DNA of 64,000 bases from a virus. Location of the stretch: IMG/VR virus record IMGVR_UViG_3300028666_000032, positions 1 through 64,000 of that record; one strand, 5' to 3'. Shown here piece after piece: positions 9,359 through 16,316 of the stretch. The notes beneath the pieces were generated by a model that saw only the letters and a list, made by a program, of their open reading frames with translations, was not told the origin of the DNA and made no database searches. The position numbers and the translations under genes are program-made. Positions within the stretch are counted from its first letter, which is position 1. Every line of letters begins with the position of its first letter.

Positions 9359-9985
9359 TGGGCACCTGCAGCCCTAATGCCCCAGCGAATTGTTCGAAGC
9401 TCGCCTGTTTTGGAGTCTCATAGCCCATGAAGGCAGCGGCCAGGACGTGTGTTGGGGGGTATTTTTTCCAGTAGCGGCGATAAGATATCATGCGTTCCAC
9501 CGTGAGCGTCTGCTCGATTTCTTCCCATGGCCTGCCGAGGCAATAGGAGAACTCGGCGATAATTTCGTCCCAGTCGAGCGCCGCTAGCTGCTCGGCTGCG
9601 CTTCCCCCGTGATGCCGCCCTCCGATGACGGCGCGGCCACAAACAGGCCCGTTTGTTTCTGCACGACACGCGCGATTGCCATCATGTCGCCGAAGGAAAT
9701 GTTCATGTTTTCGAGATCGGCAAACTTGATTGCCGTGCCTTTAGGTGAGTTGCGCTCCGGATCATTTGGCCAGATCACGCCCCAATAGACCACCTTGAGA
9801 AGCTGCTCGAAATGCTCGGTCTTGAGGGGGGAAGGTTCGCCTGTCTTGAGCGCTTCCGCTGTCTTCAGCATTACAGGCATGACCTGCATCAGATCAGGCA
9901 TGACGTATTTCAGTTGCTTGGGAACCAATGCGGGAACCGCATATTCCTTACCGTCGATTGTTACTTTTGGTGTGTCTTCACTCAT
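9351..9985 (-). CDS. tail assembly chaperone, frameshifted long form (GT-like)
   Basis: If the ribosome slips back one base at G-GGG-GAA (9608-9602), translation continues for 84 codons and stops at TAG 9353-9351, giving a 211-residue product. The extension is convincing protein: D-W-D-E-I-I-A-E-F-S-Y-C-L-G-R-P-W-E-E-I and later Y-R-R-Y-W-K-K-Y, typical of T domains that recruit the tape measure. It has no start codon and no Shine-Dalgarno of its own, which supports expression only through frameshifting. Confidence 0.8.
9584..9985 (-). CDS. tail assembly chaperone, short form (G-like)
   Basis: The 133-residue zero-frame product begins with a tail-chaperone-like fold (residues 10-20 T-I-D-G-K-E-Y-A-V-P). 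It lies directly upstream of the tape measure gene, where siphophages encode the G/GT chaperone pair. The stop at 9584 is bypassed by a -1 frameshift at codons 127-128 (see the extended product). Confidence 0.85.
   Translation of the reverse strand: MSEDTPKVTIDGKEYAVPALVPKQLKYVMPDLMQVMPVMLKTAEALKTGEPSPLKTEHFEQLLKVVYWGVIWPNDPERNSPKGTAIKFADLENMNISFGDMMAIARVVQKQTGLFVAAPSSEGGITGEAQPSS
9602..9608 (-). other. -1 ribosomal slippery site
   Basis: The heptamer GGGGGAA, read as G GGG GAA, lies six codons before the zero-frame stop. P-site GGG re-pairs perfectly after slipping back one base. The reading frame entered is the only one open to the tape measure start. Confidence 0.75.
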
Positions 9986-10196
9986 AACCCATTGCCTTTC
10001 TAACTCTCAGTAAAAACGTGCGGCACTCCTGCAGGATGTCCTCGCTGATCTCGCCGCGGTCGATGCGAACAATCAGGTCATGCGCCTGATCCGCAATAAA
10101 CTTTGGCGCTGGCACCGCGGCACGACCTGCCCTGTACTCATAATGGCCCTTGCCATTCATAAGGTTGTGGACTTCGGCGGTTCTCGGCTTATCCAT
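9978..10196 (-). CDS. small tail-region protein
   Basis: A 72-residue charged protein between the tail tube gene and the chaperone. It overlaps the chaperone start by 8 bases and its own start overlaps the tube-gene stop (TAATG). The order suggests a tail assembly role. No family recognised. Confidence 0.75.
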   Translation of the reverse strand: MDKPRTAEVHNLMNGKGHYEYRAGRAAVPAPKFIADQAHDLIVRIDRGEISEDILQECRTFLLRVRKAMGYE

Positions 10197-10945
10197 TATT
10201 GTGACAGTGTAATCTTGCCCAGATTGTTGGAGGCGTCGGTATAGGCCTCAAAATCGAAATCAAAGATCGAGTATTCTTGATTGCTGACCGGCATCGTGAG
10301 GTTTTGAGACACGCATTGATTGAGATGCATGTTGAACACGTTGCCCTTGTATGTGGTCGCCAGAACCATCAGGAAGGTGGGCGTTGTTCCCATCAACTGA
10401 TTGGTGAGGACAAGCTCGTTCGCCGATGTAGCAGTATATTCATAGCTGATTTGAACGGCTACCGATGCATCGCCGGAGAAGAAGGTATAGACGCCAGCAG
10501 AGACCGTATATTGCCCAACGGCAGTAAGAGAAGCCACGCGCACAAAGGGGATACCGGAGGAGGCATAGATCACGCCAAGGTCTTGGGTAAAGGTGGCGGA
10601 ATGCGTGACGGTAACGGTATAAGTGCTGCTTCCGGGAATAGTTCCTGCTTCGCCAACGGCCACGAGGAGAGCTGTGGCAGAGGTGACACCTTCACCGAAA
10701 AAGAGATCGAAATAGCTTGAGAAAATCTGGGCTGAAGTGGCTTTGCCTGTGACCTTAACCGGGCCGCGCGCCACATCTTGCGGGAACTGATACTGGCCGT
10801 GCAATTCCTTATTCTGGCCTGCGAATTTGATTTCTGCTTTTTGCAGAACACCGAATTTAACGGCTGTTGGGGTAGCACCTGCGGCGGCATCGGTGCGGAC
10901 GGCATACATGCTGCCGGAGGCGAAGTTATAGGCCAATGAACTCAT
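10196..10945 (-). CDS. major tail (tube) protein
   Basis: A 249-residue beta-rich protein (M-S-S-L-A-Y-N-F-A-S-G-S-M-Y start; K-V-T-G-K-A-T-S motif near residue 65) located between the tail completion protein and the chaperone pair, the position of the tail tube gene. The frame is open to 10972, but ATG 10945 has GGGAG seven bases before it and is preferred. It has its own upstream promoter and hairpin, consistent with the high output a tube protein needs. Confidence 0.8.
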   Translation of the reverse strand: MSSLAYNFASGSMYAVRTDAAAGATPTAVKFGVLQKAEIKFAGQNKELHGQYQFPQDVARGPVKVTGKATSAQIFSSYFDLFFGEGVTSATALLVAVGEAGTIPGSSTYTVTVTHSATFTQDLGVIYASSGIPFVRVASLTAVGQYTVSAGVYTFFSGDASVAVQISYEYTATSANELVLTNQLMGTTPTFLMVLATTYKGNVFNMHLNQCVSQNLTMPVSNQEYSIFDFDFEAYTDASNNLGKITLSQ

Positions 10946-10980
10946 CGAAGTCTCCCGAACTCCGCTGCGCAATCAGCTTA

Positions 10981-11001
10981 CAGGGGCCTAGTAAGCCCCT
11001 G
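10981..11001 (-). promoter_or_regulatory. hairpin at the start of the tail transcript
   Basis: CAGGGGC and GCCCCTG form a perfect 7-bp stem around a 7-base loop. It begins just where transcription from the promoter at 11034-11006 should start, so the mRNA would carry a 5'-terminal hairpin, which often stabilises transcripts. It could also slow read-through from upstream. Confidence 0.5.
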
Positions 11002-11005
11002 TTGC

Positions 11006-11034
11006 AAATTACCAGAATGCCGCGTCCTGTACAA
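11006..11034 (-). promoter_or_regulatory. promoter before the tail tube gene
   Basis: On the minus strand TTGTAC (11034-11029), a 17-base spacer and TAATTT (11011-11006), preceded by GC to give GCTTGTAC. The same arrangement occurs at 19263 and 34662. It lies in the 94-base gap before the tail tube gene. Confidence 0.6.
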
Positions 11035-11039
11035 GCACG

Positions 11040-11489
11040 TTAAGGGCCTCCCCACGGCACTAAAGCTCGGAGGGTAAAGAGCGCCATGCCCTGCCCGTTC
11101 AGGTATCCCGGCGCACGGTGGATAGGGCCATCTATCCAAACGTGGTTCACAACGCCGCCCAGCGTTTGGACGAAGGCGTTCGCCCCCGGCCCGGCTACGG
11201 CTAGCTCGATAGCATCCAGAAGCGTATTCATTTGGGTGTCCGGCGTCACATTCGGGTCTTGGCCTGCGTTGATGTAGAGGAAAATATCGAAATCCAGCGT
11301 GATCATGGGCGGCGTAGCCGTGCCGTTCGGATAAACGTAGTTTTCCTCGGGATTGCCCATATAGAGCGCAGGCATGGCAACCGAGTTGTCCCAAAGAGCA
11401 GGACGGCGGCTGGAATAGTTTATGCCGGGTACGACTTTAAGCAGGGCGAACAGAGCGACCGCTACCTCTTCGCGAGTTGGCGAGTTCAA
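11040..11489 (-). CDS. tail completion / terminator protein
   Basis: A 149-residue protein (R-E-E-V-A-V-A-L-F-A-L-L; L-D-F-D-I-F-L-Y; D-A-I-E-L-A-V) of the size, fold pattern and position of the tail terminator between the gp10-like protein and the tube protein. It starts at TTG 11489, which overlaps the stop of the inserted HNH endonuclease gene (TTGA). The non-ATG start may be a result of that insertion. Confidence 0.75.
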   Translation of the reverse strand: MNSPTREEVAVALFALLKVVPGINYSSRRPALWDNSVAMPALYMGNPEENYVYPNGTATPPMITLDFDIFLYINAGQDPNVTPDTQMNTLLDAIELAVAGPGANAFVQTLGGVVNHVWIDGPIHRAPGYLNGQGMALFTLRALVPWGGP

Positions 11490-12007
11490 GCAATCCTCGC
11501 AAATTTGCCGTGGTATTTATGTGCAGCTTCGCTGTAAACGAGGGATGCTAGAATGATATCATCGTAATATCCGAGATGACGCCTTTTGCCGTTATAGTTA
11601 ATTTGGACCATATATTTCCCAGCTCTCTTATTGAAACTAACCCCCTTAAAACCACTGGTATTATTAGAACCGATCTTCCTATTCAGAGAATTTTGGTAAT
11701 CGGTTGCTGTTCGCAGCTCGGCGATATTGGTCCGTGCGCGGAACCCATTTTTGTGATCCAAGTCACCTTCGGGCCATGCCCCATGAAAATGACACCAGCC
11801 TATGCGGTGCGCCTTATAGGCCCTTCCGTTAATTTTTATCACCCAATATCCCTTTGCATCCATACTCCCGGCCTTTTTACCGGCATATTTATTATTCCAC
11901 GACTTCATCTGCCAATTGGTAACAGGCCTTTCCTTCCAGAACAAATCCCCGGTTTCGCAAAAGTAGTCGAATGTGGCTCTAATAAATTCAGGAGTTGGCA
12001 GCATCAT
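11486..12007 (-). CDS. HNH endonuclease with AP2-like domain
   Basis: A 173-residue free-standing homing endonuclease. Residues about 65-110 carry the HNH core (A-H-R-I-G-W, D-L-D-H-K-N-G, R-T-A-T-D-Y-Q-N); residues about 115-165 form an AP2-type DNA-binding domain (G-F-K-G-V-S-F, W-less Y-M-V-Q-I, L-G-Y-Y-D). It separates the gp10-like gene from the tail completion gene and overlaps both. Confidence 0.85.
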   Translation of the reverse strand: MMLPTPEFIRATFDYFCETGDLFWKERPVTNWQMKSWNNKYAGKKAGSMDAKGYWVIKINGRAYKAHRIGWCHFHGAWPEGDLDHKNGFRARTNIAELRTATDYQNSLNRKIGSNNTSGFKGVSFNKRAGKYMVQINYNGKRRHLGYYDDIILASLVYSEAAHKYHGKFARIA

Positions 12008-12483
12008 TTATCCATTATAGCGTTATTAACCGCTGTTGCCATGCCATCGATGATAATATCCCTGTAATCAGTAAGCGACGAGCGGAGGTATGATCTCTCG
12101 GGAAGCGTAAATCCGCGGGCAAACTTGGCGAAAACGTCCTGTCCACCAGATTTCCAGTGCATTGCTTTTCCTGAAACCGGATACCTGTCTGGGATGATCG
12201 CACCGAACTCCTGCGCCCCTGCATATGGTGCAGTAGATGTGTTTGCATAAACCCGGCCAATAACGGAAGTTCCGCTGTCCTGCACGTCATGCTGGATCGA
12301 GGATTGCAGCCTGCCGGTGATCTTGTTGAGCACCTGCCCGCTTAGCTTATCAACCACCACATGACGCTGCAGATCAAGGGCGAGTTTTGTCACCTCTAGC
12401 ACCAACGCCCGGTGGATTTTCTCCGGCATGGCGTTGAACTTGGCGATGACTTCCGTGTCGCCCGTAATGGTAACATTCAACAT
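12004..12483 (-). CDS. HK97 gp10-like head-tail protein
   Basis: A 159-residue protein of the HK97 gp10 family: I-T-G-D-T-E-V-I-A-K-F near the start, G-R-L-Q-S-S-I at about residue 58, P-Y-A-G-A-Q-E-F-G at about residue 86 and a C-terminal helix. It is expected at the neck, joining head and tail. It follows the connector gene by one base. Confidence 0.85.
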   Translation of the reverse strand: MLNVTITGDTEVIAKFNAMPEKIHRALVLEVTKLALDLQRHVVVDKLSGQVLNKITGRLQSSIQHDVQDSGTSVIGRVYANTSTAPYAGAQEFGAIIPDRYPVSGKAMHWKSGGQDVFAKFARGFTLPERSYLRSSLTDYRDIIIDGMATAVNNAIMDK

Positions 12484-12484
12484 C

Positions 12485-13753
12485 TCAACCCGTCCATTCC
12501 AGGCGGTAGGGGGCGAGGCGTTCCTTGATCGGGTCCGTCATGGCCACAATGGTGTAGGACGATGTTTCCTGACCTCCCAGGCTCTGGCTTACCTGCCCGA
12601 TGCGTGATTTATAGCGATAGCGCTCAGCAACCAGTTCAATGCAGGCCTGCTCAACATCGTAAGGAACGTAGTTATAATTGATGAATACCGGAATTCCGGC
12701 GTCTGCTTGTGAGAATTCATAGTAAAGCCTCGGCGTATCGCCGGTCACGCAAGGCGGAACATATTGCCCTTTCTGCGGATTGGCTTTGACGGCTACCAGC
12801 GCTCCTCCACCGATATTAATACCCTGATCGAGCAGCACATCTCCGTCCTGATCTTGCAATGCATCTCCGCTTTGATCCTCGATATCCTCAGGCACGTTGC
12901 TGTTCTGATAGTAGACTCCGACATCGCCACTCCATGATCCGAAGGCAGAGAGCGGCGTAACAGTTGGAGTAATGTCGATAATTCCTTGATCCATAAGAGG
13001 CTCGCCGCCGATATAGACAATGCCGCTTTGATCCATCAATGGATTACCGCTTTGATCAAGGATCGGATTGCCGCTCTGATCGAGCAGCGGCTGGCCCATT
13101 TGCTGCGCCCCGCTCTGATCCAGAATTGGGTTGCCGTTCTGGTCGAGAATAGGTTGCGGCGGAGCCAGTACCACCGCACTCTGGTCAACCAAGGGGTAGC
13201 CATTCTGGTCAAGGATAACCTTGCCTGCCTGATCGAGCAGAAAGAAGGATGGGATCACCTGAGGCTCGTTTAGCGCAGCATATCCATAAGTGTAGTTGAC
13301 CGAGATATTGCCATAGCCTCGCACGAACGGCCCCTGGCTTCCGCCATATCCTGCGTAAGGCGAGAAGCCGACCAGTCCGGCACCGTATGATGCAACGCCA
13401 CCACCAAGGCCAATCCCCCCAATGATGGCGAGGTTCTGGGGTCTTCCGGCGAGCCCACCATAGACCTGCTCAAGGTAGTAGCCGTAGCTCGTTGAAACGC
13501 TGCTGGCGGGTATGGTCACGCCATTGATGGATAAGGCATTCACTTCCAGAACCGGCCAGTTGCGCATCTGCAGCCTGCGTTCACCGCGCCCACTCACCGT
13601 TTCGATGACTGTGGTATGACCGAGTTCGGCGCGCTGTAGGTAATTCATGATCATGCGGCTGGCGTCATTGATCATGCGCAACAGCATCTTATCGTCTGTC
13701 GTGGTTGTCAGACCGAGCCAGCTTTTGACGTTTGGGAGAGAGGTTAAAATCAT
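12485..13753 (-). CDS. head-tail connector with LDQxG repeat insertion
   Basis: The first 100 and last 70 residues match a gp6-like head-tail adaptor (S-L-P-N-V-K-S-W-L-G at the start; P-Y-D-V-E-Q-A-C-I-E-L-V-A-E-R-Y near the end). Between them lie about 180 extra residues with at least ten copies of L-D-Q-S/N-G-N-P-type units, an unusual insertion for a protein that is normally about 100-200 residues. ATG 13753 is preferred over TTG 13768 because it gives the family's N-terminus. Confidence 0.75.
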   Translation of the reverse strand: MILTSLPNVKSWLGLTTTTDDKMLLRMINDASRMIMNYLQRAELGHTTVIETVSGRGERRLQMRNWPVLEVNALSINGVTIPASSVSTSYGYYLEQVYGGLAGRPQNLAIIGGIGLGGGVASYGAGLVGFSPYAGYGGSQGPFVRGYGNISVNYTYGYAALNEPQVIPSFFLLDQAGKVILDQNGYPLVDQSAVVLAPPQPILDQNGNPILDQSGAQQMGQPLLDQSGNPILDQSGNPLMDQSGIVYIGGEPLMDQGIIDITPTVTPLSAFGSWSGDVGVYYQNSNVPEDIEDQSGDALQDQDGDVLLDQGINIGGGALVAVKANPQKGQYVPPCVTGDTPRLYYEFSQADAGIPVFINYNYVPYDVEQACIELVAERYRYKSRIGQVSQSLGGQETSSYTIVAMTDPIKERLAPYRLEWTG

Positions 13754-13772
13754 GACCTTAATTGACAAGATC

Positions 13773-16316
13773 TCATGGGATCATCCCGTAAAGTACATTC
13801 GAGATTTGCTGGGCAAAGAGCGGAGCTACTTTTCCATAACCCTGAATGGATGGATGCAGATTATCCGCGCTATCATTGGGTACATTCCAGCATGGGTTAA
13901 ATGTTGGCTCCAGATTAACATCGACAGCAAAGTCGAGAGTTTTCCCTGATCCGCTATTTTGCAAAATCCACGTATTTAAAAGTCTGGCCTGTGTGTCCAT
14001 GCCGGATGTGTAACCTCCCGTCACACAGCGGTTATATAACGTCACCATACCAGCAATAAAACCCGCTGTATGCACAGTCGAGGCCCATGAGGTGATGCTG
14101 GCCTCCAGAGTGGCGGCACTTGCTCCGCCAAATTCAATATCGTTAATCCCACCCGCCATAATGATAATATTTGGGATACCCGTTTTGAATGTTGGCGTTT
14201 CATAAGTGGTCGTTTCACTCACCATGCCTTGAAGCGTTTGGCCGCTTGCGCCAAACGTAAGAACCGAAATCTGATCGCCTATATACTCGTTTAGATTTTT
14301 CGTATAATTCCACCAATATGAGGTAGGACCGCCAGCACCAACTGTAATGCTGTCACCCTGAATAATGACGCTGGCTTTTGGCGCAATCGGGATAGAATAA
14401 CTCTGTGAAAGACCGTATTCCATCATTGCTGCATCGGAGGCACTAAGACCGGCGTTAAACGCAACCATTGCATAAGTATCACTTTGATTTGTTCCGCCAA
14501 AACTCGATCCCCCATAATTCCACTGGCCCCCGGTTGTTGTGGCAGATGTTGCCGCACCGAGGCTGACAGAATAATTATTTCTATAATATGTCACTGCACT
14601 CGTTGTGGAATTAAGGCCGACAGCAACACCATTTTCATTTGGAAGGGATTGTGCCGTTCCGAAGCCAGTCTGTGTCCCGTTTATTATCGATGATGATGAA
14701 ACAGTGCCAAAGGGACCAAGCTGAAGCCCAAATCCACCCGTTCCCAACATGAAGGGAATATTAGTTAATCTTAGAGACATATTGCCGACAACTGACCAGG
14801 CCGAGGCATTTTTCGTACTTGTTATTACTACGCCGACAGGAAGATCATATACGCCACCGGCAAGTGAGGGAGCGCCATTTTTGAGAGTGTTCAGATCAAG
14901 CAAACCGCGATTGCTGTCCGTTGCCTGCGTGGCATCGCTGCCGTTACCAGACTGATCATACCACGTAACCAATTTGAGCGTTGATGAACCCGCAAAGATT
15001 TTCATCAAATTCGTGTCCACAATTCCATCAGCTAAAAACGGGATGTCTAACTGAGCGCTATCGCTTGCGCGAATAACTTTGCAGCAATTCCCCGCATATC
15101 CGGATAACATCTTAGTGAATCCACCAGCAAAAACCGGCGTATTATTCGTCATCGAGCTAATGAATGGGGATGCACCTTTTCGTGACTGATCCCATGTTGC
15201 GCGACCGACAATTCCGGCAAGTTTGGAATTGGGATTAATGGCACCTGTCGCAGGGCCAACAAACCAACCATTGCCGCCGTTGGTCACGGGTAGATTAAAT
15301 GTTCCGCCAACATTCCCCGCAAAATAGCCGGCATAGCCACTCGGCGATGAATTCGCTGCATATAGCGCATAATTAACGGCTCCCGTATCTGTATTAGAGA
15401 AATATCCGGCATAGCCGGTATTGGCCAACCCGCTCATCACGCTATAAACGCCATAACCAGACCCCGTAGTGGCATCTGAAAGGCTAAGCACTTTCCCGGT
15501 TGATGTTGCCGATGCTGCCGAGTTCTGCAGGCTCAGGATATTGCCGTTGGTGATCGAGCTTGAACTCAGCGTAAAGGCTGTCTGTGTCGTCAGACTATTC
15601 CATGTCCATGTCTGAGCATTGCCAGCATTATCAATGGAATTGACTCCTGTCGCGCTCGTCAATGAGGAAACGGCAGAACCACCGCCCCCTCCCGGCGGAA
15701 CTGCCCATGTCCCATCGCCGCGCCAGAACGTAGACGAGGATGCGCCCGTGCCACTATTCATCTGACTTATCGATATGTTGCTCGTCAAATTAGAGAAGCT
15801 GATTGACGGCAATTGCCCAAGCGTGGCAACACCGCTGATATCAGCGAATGAGGGCTGTGACAGCGAGGGAACGCCAAGAGTTGATATGGATCTGATCCAG
15901 TTATGAGAAATGGGGGATATGCTTTCAACGCCGCCGATAGAAACTGCACTGGGGAACGGTAAGTCGTTACCTACCAATGCGCGCGCAGCAGGAACAGCAG
16001 GCGAGCCATTTAATGGCCCGGCGACGACAGTATTTGCAGCAGCGGGAGGAAGAACGCCTGTGGTCGTGACGTTTAAAACGCCATTCGTGCAATCGACTGT
16101 GTTACCGCATTGCAGGATGCCTGCCGTGATAGTGCTGCCGAGAGTGATGGTTCCCTGAAGGCTGTCACCATCAACACCGCCGCGGACGATATAGGTTATA
16201 TCACCGTCCTGGACTGGGCCACCGTCAGGATAGTCTGTGACTTTCGCTGCGAAGCAGGGCGTGACTTGGCAAAGGCCTATGAATAAGACGAATGTTAGCC
16301 TCAGTAGCCATTGCAT
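13773..16316 (-). CDS. adhesin / spike with SGNH hydrolase domain and signal peptide
   Basis: An 847-residue protein. Residues 1-24 look like a signal peptide (cleavage near C-F-A). Residues about 25-50 hold a module D-Y-P-D-G-G..Q-D-G-D-I-T-Y-I-V-R shared with the next gene. The middle has fibre-like repeats and, at about 400-500, an arabinofuranosidase-B-like segment with W-Y-D-Q-S-G-N-G. The C-terminal 200 residues are an SGNH hydrolase: G-D-S-I-T-V (catalytic Ser), G-G-I-N-D (block III) and D-N-L-H-P (catalytic Asp/His). It probably removes acyl groups from surface polysaccharide. Confidence 0.8.
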   Translation of the reverse strand: MQWLLRLTFVLFIGLCQVTPCFAAKVTDYPDGGPVQDGDITYIVRGGVDGDSLQGTITLGSTITAGILQCGNTVDCTNGVLNVTTTGVLPPAAANTVVAGPLNGSPAVPAARALVGNDLPFPSAVSIGGVESISPISHNWIRSISTLGVPSLSQPSFADISGVATLGQLPSISFSNLTSNISISQMNSGTGASSSTFWRGDGTWAVPPGGGGGSAVSSLTSATGVNSIDNAGNAQTWTWNSLTTQTAFTLSSSSITNGNILSLQNSAASATSTGKVLSLSDATTGSGYGVYSVMSGLANTGYAGYFSNTDTGAVNYALYAANSSPSGYAGYFAGNVGGTFNLPVTNGGNGWFVGPATGAINPNSKLAGIVGRATWDQSRKGASPFISSMTNNTPVFAGGFTKMLSGYAGNCCKVIRASDSAQLDIPFLADGIVDTNLMKIFAGSSTLKLVTWYDQSGNGSDATQATDSNRGLLDLNTLKNGAPSLAGGVYDLPVGVVITSTKNASAWSVVGNMSLRLTNIPFMLGTGGFGLQLGPFGTVSSSSIINGTQTGFGTAQSLPNENGVAVGLNSTTSAVTYYRNNYSVSLGAATSATTTGGQWNYGGSSFGGTNQSDTYAMVAFNAGLSASDAAMMEYGLSQSYSIPIAPKASVIIQGDSITVGAGGPTSYWWNYTKNLNEYIGDQISVLTFGASGQTLQGMVSETTTYETPTFKTGIPNIIIMAGGINDIEFGGASAATLEASITSWASTVHTAGFIAGMVTLYNRCVTGGYTSGMDTQARLLNTWILQNSGSGKTLDFAVDVNLEPTFNPCWNVPNDSADNLHPSIQGYGKVAPLFAQQISNVLYGMIP

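Noticed and set aside
8891-9430. Plus-strand ORF of 179 codons over the tape measure gene
   Set aside because: Antisense shadow of the tape measure frame; no independent start signal or neighbours.
10978-11394. 138-codon frame over the tail completion gene
   Set aside because: It overlaps the promoter and hairpin at 10981-11034 and has shadow-like composition.
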